A DNA stretch of 64,000 nt from Piezodorus guildinii (GCA_023052935.1 CM041293.1:179042789-179106788); one strand, 5' to 3'. Counted from the first letter of the stretch, positions 42,190 to 53,879 are shown. Program-made: numbers and translations. Notes: a model not told the origin generated them from the letters alone.

Positions 42190-44865
42190 ACCGTAAAGGT
42201 TGACTGTAGGTTCTCTGTCTGTCCTTCTGTGGAAAAACAAATGGACTGATTCAACATAAAACCGAACTTGACATATACTTACATGAAAAAAGAACAGACA
42301 TTGCCTTGATAACAGAAACACACTCACCTCACGTAACAAAATAAATACCCCGACTACACTATTTACAGGACCGATCACCCAGATAACACTTCACACGGAG
42401 GAACAGCCATTATCATCAAAACATCACTAAAAACACTATCCTATACATTTACCTAAATCACCAGACATACAAGCTTACTGCTATAAACTCCACACCACAC
42501 AGCACACAATAACCTTAGCAGCTGTATATTGTCCCCCTCGGTATAGGCTGACATGTTTTGCAGCTTTTTTCAACAACTGGAAGACGCTTCATAGCTGGAG
42601 GTGACTTCAATGCTAAGCATCAGACATGGGGGGCTCGATTATGCACTCCAAGGGGAAGAAATCTTCAATCGGCGATTCATAAGCTTTCATTAAATACCAT
42701 TTCACCAGACACACCCGACTTACTGGCCGACATCGAGACTTAAGACCCCGGCCTGCTAGACTTTTTTGTGACTAAAGGACTGCACGCCATACTTTCACAG
42801 TTAGGTCTAGTTCTGATCTTTGCTTGACCATTCTCTTATACATTTGGTCCTTTTTGAAGAACCACGTCAAAAGGAAAAGCGCCCTACGCTAATTCAAGAA
42901 AATATAAATTGGGATTGTTTACAAAGCTAATCTGAATAAGTTGCTTTCCGTTCCCATAACATTAAAATCTGACAATGAAATCGAGGAAGGTGTTGAATTC
43001 TTCACGAAGAGTATCCAGGAATCTGCATGGTCTTCATCCCTCCCCAGCGCAAACGTAGTACCCAACCAAACTACCCACAGTACATTAGGGATTTGATCAG
43101 AGCAAAGGAAGAGCTCGTAAGGTATGGCAGACGACAGATTACCATCGGACAAACAGACTTACAATCGTATAAATAACGAACTAAAACGACAAATACAGAA
43201 ATTCAAACGACTAACTATGATACATTTCTTAGAAACCTTAATACCGGCGATGGAAGCTTATGGAGGAGAACGAGACAGCTGCTAAAGCATCGTGAGGTGT
43301 CAGTGCCACTCCGAAAAGAGGATGGTGCTTTTGCCTTGTCTGACAGTGAAAAATCTGAACTCTTTGCGAATCACCTATCGACAGTTTTTACTCCACATAC
43401 AGACTACAAAGACATCGAATATGAAAGTAACATACAAAATTTCCTTGACGTTCCTTTACCACTTTGCTTACCTCCATCTGCCTTTACCCCCAAATGAGGT
43501 TCTGGTAGAAATCAGGAACTTACCGAAAAGAAAAGCCCTGATATGACCTCATCACAGCTGAGCTACTACAACAGATGCCCAGGAAAGCAATAGTCTATTT
43601 AAAAACCCTATTCAACGCGATACTCAGGACAACCAAAATCCCTTTGCAATGGAAATTTTCGCAAGTACTGATGATACAAAAAGCCAACAAAGATCCTAGT
43701 AGCCCTTCTTCTTACAGACCGAATAGTCTACTTCCCATTTGCTCAAAAGTTTTTGAAAACTAATTTACAAACGTATATGGACATACTGACAGACAATCAG
43801 ATACTACCCTGACCACCAATTCGGCTTTCGCTCATTACACTCACTTTACACCAGCTACATAGAGTCACAGACTACATTTCCGTTGCACTTGAGGACAAAT
43901 TGTTTGCTACTGGCGTATTCCTAGATGTAGCTCAAGCTTTCGACAGAGTTGGCATAACGGACTGCTTTTTAAATTTTAAATCATTCCTTCCTTCAACTTA
44001 CTATCTTATTCTTCTCTCTTTTCTTTCCGACAGATTTTTTACTGTCCGGCAGGCACAGATCCCTCTTCTATTCGTCCAATCAGGGCTGGAGTTTCCGCAG
44101 GGATCAATTCTCGCAACCTTTACTATATATTATCTATACACATGACATACCAAACAACTTAACATATTAATAGCGACATATGAGATGACAAGCTCTTCTC
44201 ACTAGACATACTAACAACTTTAGGCTTTCACAGACCCTTCAACATTATTTACAACATTTAGAAGACTGGTTTAAAAGATGGAAAATAAAACTCAACATTG
44301 ACAAATCGAAAACACATCACTTCACACTACGACACGACACTTGCCCTCCAGTCTACATAAAAAACTTACCGATAACACAAAACCAACACAGTTCATTACT
44401 TAGGACTCACTTTCGACAGAAGGATGACATGGGGGCCTCACTTTAAGCAGAAGCGGCTGACTCTCAACAATCGACTAAGACTTCTATATTCTCTACTGCA
44501 CAAACACTCTTCTTTAAAAATCCGACAAAAACTAAATACTTATACCTACTTACTAAAACCCATATGGCATACGCCTCTCAAATTTATGGAATAGCGAAAC
44601 CGACTCAGATTGCAAAAATCCAAACTTTCAATCTAAAACTTTAAGACTTATTACTCGATCACCCTGGTATGTCAGTAAACAAAACTTTACATACAGACTT
44701 ACAGATACAATGGTACAAGATCACATTCGAACTTCTTACATAAAATTTTTTGATAAACTTCACGGACATACTAACAAACTCATACAAAACATGGCCACGA
44801 CAGACATGCCAGGGAATATTCAAAGAAGGCTGAAAAGAAGCTGGCTAAAGATCTCCTTTAAGTAA
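42190..44865 (+). pseudogene. Jockey ORF2 (APE endonuclease and reverse transcriptase)
   Basis: Broken over all three frames. The endonuclease part shows IALITETHSP, AAVYCPPRY and RFIAGGDFNAKHQTWGARL (catalytic Asn/Asp motif GGDFNAKH..WG). A linker reads RDLIRAKEELVRYGR. RT: YRPNSLLPICSKVFEN, FLDVAQAFDRVGITDCFL (motif A), a damaged motif B (EFPQGSILA), a thumb trace (KPIWHTPLKFME) and an end like QRRLKRSWLK. Motif C is not intact (around ATYEMTSSS). Confidence 0.8.
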
Positions 44866-45005
44866 ACTCTTTTAAATTTCAAGTTAGGAGTATATGCCAA
44901 TGGGTAATCGACCTCCCTCATGACTGACATGCCTTTTATATCAATTGTTATCAAATCCGCTTATTGTCACGGGCTGAGCGACAGGTGTGGATGTAAAAAT
45001 AAATG

Positions 45006-45042
<37 letters not shown>

Positions 45043-45261
45043 TAATCTAAAATGTAGAATTCCAACGAAACTGAATACAATTATTTAAACTTTTTATTTT
45101 CACTTATCCATATTTTCACCCCAAGTTTAGTTTATAGTTCTTAAATCCATGTTAACAACCGATTTAAGTGAAAGTCGAGTGTTGGGAATTTATGAGAGAT
45201 TAATTTCTAAAAGGTACTATATGTATTCTTCTAGTATTACAATATTTAATTATTAAATATA

Positions 45262-46212
45262 TAGATACCTTTCTGGCAACTTTTGCAGACGACACCGCCA
45301 TCCTATCATCCATTCCAATCCTGAAACAGCATCCTTAAACCTTCAGAGACACCTTTTCCTTATCGAACACTGGTGTAATAACTGGCGTGTAAAGGTGAAC
45401 GAAGCCAAATGCAAACACGTAACCTTTACTCTTAGACGAAAATCCTGTCCGCCAGTTCATTTAAACTCATCCAACCAATTCCTCCCTCAGATACAGTCCG
45501 GTATCTTGGCTTACTGTTAGACAAAAGATTGACTTGAAACCCACATACAAGACTTAAAAGACAAGAACTCAACCGACGATTCGGACAGTTATACCGACTA
45601 CTTAACAGAATATCTGAACTTATAGTTGACAACAAATTATTAATCTACAAGACAAAACTGAAGCTCATCTGGACCTACGGACTTGAACTGTGGGGGACAG
45701 CTAAACGTACTAACATCAAACGCATTCAATCCTTTCAATCCAAAGTCCTCCGTACAATAGTAAAATGCTCCTTATTATGTCTCCAACTATACCTTGCACC
45801 ACGACCTTAATGTTCCATTTATTTCAGACCTAATTCCATCCAAATTTTCCAAATTCCACCAGAACCTATTTCATCATCCTAATCCTCTAGCCCAATCCCT
45901 ATCCAGCTCCACTCATCCATACAGCCCAACTAGAAGGTTGAAACGGCAGTGGCCCCGCGACCTTTTGTAAATATATTGGAGTTCTAGCACTGGCTAGATT
46001 CTCCACTCAATGTGATGTATGTATGATTGTGTGTATGTGTATATAGGTATAAGTGAATTCTTGACTTTATTGTATTGATTCATTATTGTGTATATATTTT
46101 ATTGTAATTTTATGCCGTGTAAATATTGTATGAATGATATCTTTCAGCACTACATTGATGTCCAAATTGGGACAGATTGTAATTTTACTCAATAAAAATT
46201 GTTGTTGAAAAA
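45262..46212 (+). pseudogene. Jockey ORF2 C-terminal fragment with 3' UTR
   Basis: Starts at motif C (FLATFADDTAILSS, DD intact) and follows the 10.8-12.2 kb copy through WRVKVNEAKCKHVTFTLRRK, RYLGLLLDKRLT with a stop, and RLKRQELNRRFGQLYRLLNR, then TYGLELWGTAKRTNIKRIQS and the end RRLKRQWPRDLL (stop at 45,967-45,969). The 3' UTR ends TCAATAAAAATTGTTGTTG and a poly-A at about 46,208-46,218. A few frameshifts. Confidence 0.8.
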
Positions 46213-46506
46213 AAAAAAAATAAATAAATATATAATTTCTATACCTCTTCTGCTCAAATTGTTCGTTCATTATAGAAATCTAACTTAGGTCAAATAAAAT
46301 TGTTTCAGCGAGGAAGCCTTTTCGCTGAAAATTGTTGGAGGGATCAAGTTTTGAACCGAAAAGGGCTCGAGTTCCTGTTTGCTTAGGCTTTTTCTGCTTT
46401 TAAACAGTTCAATGTTTATATTAAGTTAGTTTAACCCTCGGGAAGGGAGGTCACAAAGTAATAGACAAAGTAGTCAAAGCTCTTCAATTTCAAACAAAAA
46501 AAGAAG

Positions 46507-46657
46507 TTTGGTGCGCGCAACACACCAATTTCACTTTTCTCCATTGTGAAAATTAATTTTAAGAATTTTAAAATATCGTTAGATATGAAAATAAATTGTT
46601 AAAGAATTAGTTATATTGAGTTCTAAAAAAACATGTGTTTTATTAATTTCAACATCC

Positions 46658-46660
<3 letters not shown>
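46507..46660 (-). repeat. Repeat A, reverse, right end only
   Basis: TTTGGTGCGCGCAACACACC through AAAACATGTGTTTTATTAAT; it then runs into (TA)n. Confidence 0.65.

Positions 46661-46726
<66 letters not shown>
46661..46726. repeat. (TA)n microsatellite between inverted repeat A copies
   Basis: Two TA runs separated by AAATAA. Confidence 0.9.
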
Positions 46727-46729
<3 letters not shown>

Positions 46730-46734
46730 AAGGG

Positions 46735-47565
46735 AAGTATTGCGATCGTGAGGAATATTCATATTCTTTTAACGGAAAAACACCTTTTAGGGTCCCATAA
46801 GTCCAAACAAACCAAGTCCTAGAAAAAAGATCTGTGTTTCGGTGTGCGTCTGTGTAAGCACGTAAAATGATAATTTGGATAAAACTTAAATTTCGTATTT
46901 TAAGAGCGTCTATGCATGAGATGTTACAGCAAATTTTTTCATCGAAATCAGCTTACCATAGTAGGCACTTTTATACCATGCATTTTGCACGTTATTAAGA
47001 TTTTTTTTAAAACAGCTCTAACGATTTTAATTAATCTCGCAATATCGATGTAAAATTGAATGAGCTTTAATATGGGGTAGGTTTCTGTATGATTGAAATA
47101 GTCTGACCGGGTTTAAATGCCGAGAGTTTAAATTTTCTTCCTAAAGTATCTTCAATTTTGTATATTCGAAAAACATAACCATTTCATGTTGTTAGCATTC
47201 ATTTAAAAAAACCGCTAAATATATAAGTTGGATGAATTTGATAATCTACTGAAAGAGAAAATGGGAATTAGTATTTTAATGTAACTTTTGTTTTGTTTTT
47301 TAAAGATGAAAAATCGTATTATGTATAATAATATACCGTTAGAAAGCAAACAAATTTAGAAATATATTATTTTTGTACACAAAATTGTAGAATTAAATTG
47401 AGAGTGACGTAAAGCCCGATAAAACTTATTTAATAAAACATATGTTTCTATCGAAAATCAATTTAATTAAGTCTCTTAACTAATATTATTTCTAACGGTA
47501 TTTAAAATTTCCTAAATTGTTTTAACAAGATATGTGAAAATCATGTGTTGCGCTCAACAGATTTT
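46735..47565 (+). repeat. Repeat A, forward, near-complete
   Basis: About 830 bp from GGGAAGTATTGCGATCGTGA to ATCATGTGTTGCGCTCAACA. With 46,507-46,660 it forms a head-to-head pair around (TA)n. Confidence 0.8.
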
Positions 47566-47589
47566 TTCTAAAATGTTTTGCTCTCCAAC

Positions 47590-48440
47590 TGTATTTTAGA
47601 ATAGAATAGAATAGAAAAATGAACTTTATTCTGGGACATAGTCCCCTTAAGAATAACATTGATGTTACAAATAAAATATAGCTCTTTTGGCCAGAAAACC
47701 TTAAATTGATTGAATTATATACAAACTTAATTATTTACATAAATAAAGTAATATATATATATACACACCAACACACCTACATACATACATACAAAAATCA
47801 CAAAGTAATAATAATAATGATAATTAGTAAAATAGAATGAGAAAATAAAACAACTAATTTCCGAAAAAAACACACAAAAAAACAAACAAAAGCAAAGTCA
47901 AATAAGCATTTAGTCATTATGATTAATAAATTATCAACAAGCATCTGTGAGGGACAATAGATGCTGGAAAAGGAGATATTTAAATGTGGATAAGGAAGAA
48001 GCACGACGTATATTGGAAGGAATGGAATTCCAGAATGCAGTGGAACGGGCAAGAAAGGATCGATTCAAAGGCTTTTGTTATATGGGATGGGATATAAAGG
48101 TCGGAGTGGCGCGATCTTGTCCCAAGCAAGTGGACTGAGGATTTAAATTGAAAGAGACTGTGGATATGGGAAGGATGCTGGGATTTTATAGTTTGGTAGA
48201 GAAAGGACCCAAGGAAGTACTGTACTGCGTGTGGAGGGGAGGAGCCACTTCAACTCGGCATAGAGGTGAGTCACGTGAGTCCGTCTCGAGGTACCAAAAA
48301 CAAATCTCAAACAACAATTCATAATACGCTTCACTCTGTTCTCAAGTACCGTACAGAGGCCACCGTACACCGCATAGCGTAGTCAAAGTGGGGAAAGATG
48401 AGTGAGGAGACAAGGATTTTAGGCGTGGGATTCGGGTAGA
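47590..48440 (-). mobile_element. CR1/L2-like LINE, 3' part
   Basis: Minus strand. The 3' end (left) carries TAGAA pentamers and the hairpin GGGAC-ATA-GTCCC (47,633-47,645). The coding part at 47,934-48,440 is described separately. A related 3' end is at 53,617-53,700. Confidence 0.75.
47934..48440 (-). pseudogene. CR1/L2-like LINE ORF2 C-terminus
   Basis: From right to left on minus: FPHFDYAM, RVKRIMNCCLRFVFGTSRRT, HVTHLYAELKWLLPSTRSTV, then after a gap and frame change RSFLARSTAFWNSIPSNIRR, ASSLSTFKYLLFQHLLSLTD and TGA at 47,934-47,936. PHFDY, R...RF..G.....H....Y..L.WL, and RSF..R....WN.IP..IR.A.S...FK..L..HLL are the conserved blocks after the RT of CR1/L2/Jockey-group LINEs. Frameshifts and stops inactivate it. 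Confidence 0.78.
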
Positions 48441-48539
48441 AGGTGTATTTTTGTATGCCAAATAATAAATAAATACCTCTGAGAAGATGGTTTAATAACC
48501 ACAGATTCAAAATACAAGAAGGTGGTCGACGCGTATGTG

Positions 48540-49200
48540 GAAAGATCAGAATACCATAAAATTCAAATATCTAGAACAAGTAATTTCCAATAAAGGATCG
48601 CACCGAGAAAGCTTCAAAGGAAAAATCACCAAACTAGAGAGTTTGTGTTTCTACCTCAGCAACTTCTACAACAAAAATAATGTATCCATCAAAGCCTAAA
48701 TCCGTCACTATAACACCGTAATCAAACCCGTGATACTATATGGGATCCTAGCGTAAAAAAGCTGCTGAAAGTAGAATGAAAATCTTACGAAAATCTAAGG
48801 GCCCAAAAATACATCCGAAGGATACAGGCTAAAGTCCAACAGAGAAATATACAATAACGACAAAAGCATGGTGACCGACATCAGGGTAAGAAGTCTGAAA
48901 TTCTATGGACACATAATGTGGATGAGCCCTGAAAAATTAAACCGGGAATCCTCCGACGATTCCACCAGCACCGGAACACAAAGGGTGTTTCAAGTAGATC
49001 AGGGTCGACATGGATTCAGCAGGACTGAAGGATTCAGACTGTCAGGATAGAGAAACCTATAGAAGAAAACTATAAAGGTCTTCGTGGATAAAGAACGCGA
49101 AAAAGGGGGTTATGCGTGGTCGAAAGACACGCAAATCTCATGAGGGAAGATTGGAGAAGAAGGAAGTTGAGGATGAAAAACTTGAACAAGATATTAATTA
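48540..49200 (+). pseudogene. Degraded LINE C-terminal region, other lineage
   Basis: Frames give KFKYLEQVISNKGSHRESFK, then KITKLESLCFYLSNFYNKNN, HYNTVIKPVILYG, NREIYNNDKSMVTDIRVRSL and KFYGHIMWM. The KYLG..IS..G, IKPV.LYG and R.R.L.F.GH..RM patterns are typical of the region after the RT in RTE-like and related LINEs. Too decayed to place in a clade. Confidence 0.6.
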
Positions 49201-49261
49201 AGTCTGTAAGCCTTTTCGCCCTAAAAAATAAAACAAAAAATATTTTCAAAATCCTAAAAAT

Positions 49262-49980
49262 ACCACCAAATTACCTTTTTCCTTCGTCGCAAACCGATGA
49301 CCTCCTGCCCACTGTATCCTTTAATAATACGCTACTCATACCTGTTGGAACAAATCCGATACCTTGGGACTCGATCTTGACAAACGTCTTACATGGAATC
49401 CTCACACAAGACTATAACGACAATTAATTGCCCGCATACAAGTATACCGATTACTACAACACTTGCTCGAAAAAACATTCAAAAATTCCAATTCATTACA
49501 AAATGATCATTTATGTTACCGTTATAAAACCCATCTAGACATACGAAATCGAGCTTTGGGGCTCTACTAAGCCATCTTATTACTCCCGAATCCAATCCTT
49601 GCAATCCAAAATCCTTAGCAAAATCCTAAATGCTCCTTATTTCGTCATAAATAAAATCATCCATAACGACCTCAATATCCCATTTTGTTGAAGACCTTTC
49701 TCGTACCAGATATATCACTTTTAATTCCAAACTCACAAACCCCTATAAACCCTCTGGTCCGCAACCTATCAACCTCACATATTCCTGACAACTCTCCGAG
49801 GCAATTGAAAAGAAGATGGCCTCGGGATCTACTTACTTAAATAATTATCGAAGTACTATCGTGGGTAGTTTCTTTACAAGCCTTTAAAGCCCTTTATTAT
49901 AATTCAACACTTTTACTTATTGTATTTATGTTAATATACAGTTGTAAAATTTTAAAAAATATAAGTAAATAAAAAAAATG
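49262..49980 (+). pseudogene. Degraded Jockey ORF2 C-terminus with 3' UTR
   Basis: Follows sister copies from TVSFNNTLLIPV through LDKRLTWNPHTRL, the thumb (YEIELWGSTKPS), KILNAPYFVINKIIHNDLNI and a final WPRDLLT; 3' UTR to an A-rich end at about 49,979. Closest to the 19.5-20.0 kb fragment. Several single-base indels. Confidence 0.75.
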
Positions 49981-50005
49981 TTCTTGTAAAAAAACAAAAA
50001 AAATC

Positions 50006-50855
50006 TGGTGCGGGCAACACACGACTTTCACTTCCCTCTATTATTAAAATCAATATAAGAATTTTCAAATACATGTAGAGATAAAAATACGTGAAACTAT
50101 TAAAGAATTAATTAAATTAAATTTCTATAGAAACATGTGTTTTATTAAGACATCTATTATATTATTAACTAAAATAATCACTTACTTTTATCGTCTTTTC
50201 ATTACTTTTAAGAGCTTGTGTAGGAGATAATAATTTTTCTAAAATCCCTAGCTTTCCAACGGTATATTATACATCTATATTACTGTTCTTAAGTTTGAAA
50301 ACAAAAACTTGCATTAAAAAATATTTTTTTTTTGCCTTTAGTTGCTTTTCAAATTCGCTTAACATGCATATTTAGCTGTTATTTATCAATGCTAACAAGA
50401 TGATTTGATTATATTTATAGAACCAACAAAATAAAGGCATTTAAGCCCTGTCAGCTTATTTTAATTAGAATTAAACCTACATGATATTAAAGCATATTTA
50501 ATTATACATCGATATAGCGAGTTTAATCAAAATCGTCGAAACCGTTTATGAGAAAATCGAATAAAAGTGCAAAGTGCATAGTATAAAGTGGCTCTTCTGG
50601 TTAGCTGATTTTGATGAAAAATGCTTTGTAACGTCTCGGGCGTATAGTTGTCTTAAATATGAAATTTCAGTTTCATAGGACTTTTCGTTTCCACCCGGAG
50701 TTACCACACACACACAGATCTTTTTGCGGGACTTGGTTATTTGGACTCAGGAGACCCTAAAACGTGTATTTCCGTTGAAAACTGGAATTCGAAAATTTTC
50801 ACGATCACAATAGTTTTCCTTCCTATATATAGTAAGTGAAAGTAAAAATTTTGTA
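50006..50855 (-). repeat. Repeat A, reverse, complete reference copy
   Basis: 850 bp from AATCTGGTGCGGGCAACACA to TAGTAAGTGAAAGTAAAAAT. All family words occur in order: GCTTTCCAACGGTATATTAT, TTTAGCTGTTATTTATCAAT, CATATTTAATTATACATCG, GTATAAAGTGGCTCTTCTGG, GGACTTGGTTATTTGGACTC and AAAACGTGTATTTCCGTTG. Confidence 0.85.
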
Positions 50856-50879
50856 TAGAGGCACCCGAATCACCAAGCG

Positions 50880-50990
50880 GTATGAATTTGTTTTATTCCA
50901 AAGATATATACAAAATTTTCATAAACATCGGTCGAGCCGATTCGGAAGAGTACGACCACAAACACCGTGACATGAGGTTTTTAGTGAGAC
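50880..50990 (+). mobile_element. Helitron-like 5'-side fragment
   Basis: ATTTTCATAAACATCGGTCG, CCGATTCGGAAGAGTACGAC and CACAAACACCGTGACATGAG match the block at 26,845-26,925. A 128-codon frame runs across and beyond it, but its start is this repeat and the rest has no known motif, so I do not call a protein. Confidence 0.4.
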
Positions 50991-51351
50991 GGCACTCTAT
51001 ATTATTGCTAGTGGGATTGGATAGGGTGGATAGTCTATTAGCGGAAGCAATAGCGATTGCTAACAACAGATGTCGCCAGGGTGGGATTGCAATAGATACA
51101 GTAGTCCAAGGCGGCCATAGCAGCATAATCTATAACAGCCTCAGGAATAATCATCATTTATATTCCACTCTAAGCCTACTGCTACCGACTACATGTCTTA
51201 AAATAGAAGGAATTCATTTTGTATTACGGTTATTTTATTTCGTTACAATAAAAAACGGTGCAAATTAATATACAATGGTTTATTATTTCCCAAAAACAAC
51301 ATTAGGGTACAACTGTTTATATACTTGTTGATAGGCAATTATGTAATATAA

Positions 51352-52229
51352 TTTTTTTTTTTTTAATATTTTTTTTATTGAAATTTACAACTGTATTTTG
51401 TAATACAACTAGTAAATATGCTGGTAAAGATAAAATACATGAAAAAACATGAAGAGAGACTGCCCATTGGCAGCACTCTAGTAGTCAATCTAAACAAGAA
51501 GATCTCGAGGCCATCTTATTTTCAGACGCCTCGGAGGGTTATCAGGGATCGAAGAGGAAGCTAGGGTAGAAACTAGTGGGTTAGAGTGGGAGTGAAGTTT
51601 TGCATGGAAAGATTCATACCTGGTTCGGGCCAAAACAGTAACATAGGGAACATCAAGATCTTAGTGGATGAGCTTATTAGTGACAAAGTAAGGAGCGTTG
51701 AGGATTTTACGAAGGATTTTGGATTGTAAGGATTGGATACGAGAGGGATTGGATGGTTTGGTGGAGCCCCATAGCTCAATTCCGTAAGTCCAGATAGGTC
51801 TTATAATAGTCATGTAGATGAGTCTTTTGTAGTTAAGTGGAAGATTAGAACGTTTGTCTAGTAAGTGTTGAAGTAGTCTAAAACGTCGTGCAGTTTCTTG
51901 TCGTTTCAGTCTTGTATGAGGGTTCCAAGTAAGGCGTTTGTCAAGGTGCAGTCCTAGATATCGGATCTGTTCAACCGGGACAAGAGGAGCATTGTTGAAG
52001 GAGACAGTAGGACAGGATGTCATAGGTTTACGACGAAGGGTAAAGGTTATTTGATGGGATTTGTTGGAATTTATTTTATTCTCCAGTTCTGACACCATAC
52101 TTCTAGGTCTTTGATGTGCGCTTCAAGAGTTTGAGAGGCGATAAATGGATCATTATGAACTTATAACACGCAGGTGTCATCAGCATAGGTAGAAAGGAAA
52201 GTGTTGGGATGTGTCAGCTGTAAAGACTG
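51352..52229 (-). mobile_element. Jockey LINE, 5'-truncated, inserted in R3
   Basis: Target duplication TGTAATATAA at 51,342-51,351 and 52,230-52,239. Poly-T at the left, 5' break just upstream of motif C. The 3' UTR and C-terminus are closest to the 61.98-63.00 kb copy. Confidence 0.9.
51500..52225 (-). pseudogene. Jockey ORF2 C-terminal part
   Basis: On minus: FLSTYADDTCVL (motif C), then a TAA, EVWCQNWRIK, another TAA, and from 52,098 a 145-codon open stretch (NSNKSHQITFTLRRKPMTSC ... YFVTNKLIH) to TAG at 51,661-51,663. After it come DLDVPYVTVLARTRYESFHA and the PPRRL..RWPRDLLV end. Three nonsense codons, no obvious frameshift. Confidence 0.85.
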
Positions 52230-52328
52230 TGTAATATAAAAATAGATAAATAATTCAAAGGAAAATGACATATTGCCACTGCTATTCAAAACGTTATATC
52301 ACAGCTAGTTCTGAACCAATTACAAGGA

Positions 52329-52745
52329 ATTTTTTTTTAATATATTTTTTATTGAAATTTACAACTGTACAAAAAATACATTAAGTAAATATGCTGAAAT
52401 GTTATAACACATGAAATAAACACGAAGAGAAACTGCCAATTTGCAGCAATCTTTGGTAGTGAGTCTAAACAAGGTCTCGAGGCCATCTTCTTTTCAGACG
52501 CCTCGGAGGATTATCAGGAATGGGAGAGGAAGCAAGGATTGAAAACTAATGGATTAGAGTGGGAGTGGAGTTTTTCATGGAACGTGTGATACCTGGTACG
52601 GGCCAAATCAGCAACATATGGAACATTAAGATCATTGTGGATGATTTTATTCGTGACAAAGTAGGGAGCGTTAAGGATTTTGGATTGTAAGGATTGGATA
52701 CGGGGAGAGTTTGATGGTTTAGTAGAGCCCCAAAGCTCTACTCCG
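52329..52745 (-). mobile_element. Jockey LINE 3' fragment
   Basis: Poly-T at 52,329-52,338; flanked by ACAAGGA at 52,322-52,328 and 52,746-52,752. It encodes the end of ORF2 (YLVTNKIIHNDLNVPYVADL region to RRLKRRWPRDL) with a small deletion between GVELWGSTKPS and ILNAPYFVT. Only 100 bp from the previous Jockey and of the same subfamily. Confidence 0.8.
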
Positions 52746-52752
52746 ACAAGGA

Positions 52753-53616
52753 TTTTTTAAAAATATTTTAGTGAATTCAATTCTCTATCAAATATCACTA
52801 AGAGCACGGTTTTTTTTATTCGTTATTTGGGTTTTACGCATCTTGAATTGTAAGCCATCAAATTTTAAGGGGGGAGAGTAGTCTTTTTTTTTTTTTGGTC
52901 GATTATAAAGGTAATATAGTACGATTTATACTAGACTGCGTTACTATTTTCTTTTATTTTCTTTCCATTTTTATTCCAGTAATTGAAATATAAAATTTCC
53001 TGATTCCAGAACACCTTACATTTTTTTATCAATAATCGATTAATTTATTAATAAACGAGTTACCAGGGTATCACTTTTCTTAAAGGTTGTTCTAAAAGGC
53101 TTGACCATAAAATTTTAGTGTTTATTTATTTATTAATTAGGAGAAACAGATTTTTATTTTTTGTTCGTTAACTTAAATATGCAGATCAATTAATCAATTA
53201 ATTATTTTCTAAAAATCCACACATATTTTTCTCTATCTTAAAAAATACCTGAGTTATAGACATATTTATTGATAAAATTTCAATTTTTTTTCTTTTACTT
53301 TTCTCTCTTTTTTTTAATAATTATTCTCGGATTTTTGGTTAAATAACACTAACATTTCTTCTCTATTGCTATTTTAAAAATAACGAGCTGATACCAATGT
53401 CTAGATGTTAGGATCATCGTTACATGCACTAGTATTTTTGAGGTGAATTACTAAAAAAATTAGTCCAGTATTTCTGAGAAATGCCGTGGATGGCGAACAA
53501 ACGGCTTTTTGTACTCATTTTTCGGGTTCTACGCATCTAGAAAGGTAAGCCTTCAAATTTTTAGATGGGTTAATTTTGTTTTCTTTAAAATGGTTCATTA
53601 TTTGAAATAGTAAACC
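52753..53616. other. AT-rich stretch with a duplicated motif
   Basis: No gene. TTTTACGCATCTTGAATTGT with GTAAGCCATCAAATTTTAAG (52,832-52,873) recurs as TTCTACGCATCTAGAAAGGT with AAGCCTTCAAATTTTTAGAT (53,526-53,565). Otherwise low-complexity AT. Confidence 0.4.
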
Positions 53617-53700
53617 AATAAATATGAAATGACCTTATTCTGGGACATAGTCCCTCCAAGAATACTACATGAATATTGCAAAAAAAAAGAAGACATTTCT
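53617..53700 (-). mobile_element. CR1/L2-like LINE 3' end fragment
   Basis: CCTTATTCTGGGACATAGTC parallels 47,621-47,645, including the GGGAC-ATA-GTCCC hairpin at 53,642-53,654. Confidence 0.55.
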
Positions 53701-53739
53701 TACATTTATTTACCTATATATGAAATATATTCTTCTTCC

Positions 53740-53866
53740 AGTGAAGAGGCTGTGAGTGAATCCCCATTGATATACATCCTAATAAAAGCCCTGTCGGGAC
53801 TGAGATTCGAACTCACAGCCTGTAGCATGAGAGACTAGCGCGCTAGCCACTCAGCCACGGGCTCCC
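53740..53866 (-). mobile_element. SINE-1, head part
   Basis: Complete tRNA-like head on minus, GGGAGCCCGTGGCTGAGTGG with B box AGTTCGAATCTC, then the first part of the body (GTGAATCCCCATTGATA). The rest of the body is absent. Confidence 0.8.
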
Positions 53867-53879
53867 CATGAAATATATA

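Larger units (their letters stand above)
40725..45038 (+). mobile_element. Full-length Jockey-type LINE (inactive)
   Basis: 4314 bp between exact 14-bp duplications TATATAATCTAAAA (40,711-40,724 and 45,039-45,052). It has a 5' UTR of about 170 bp (an internal promoter is expected in Jockey-type LINEs), ORF1, ORF2 with endonuclease and RT, a 3' UTR and a poly-A tail of about 30 bases. Both ORFs have many stops and frameshifts, yet the target duplication is still perfect. Confidence 0.92.
51255..52320 (+). repeat. Repeat R3, filled by a Jockey
   Basis: 51,255-51,341 and 52,240-52,320 match the two halves of R3 at 23,483-23,655. The Jockey at 51,352-52,229 lies between them. Confidence 0.7.

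Noticed and set aside
50882..51268. 128-codon frame as a novel protein
   Set aside because: Its first part is a Helitron-like repeat also seen at 26.85 kb, and its end runs into repeat R3. No domain in between.
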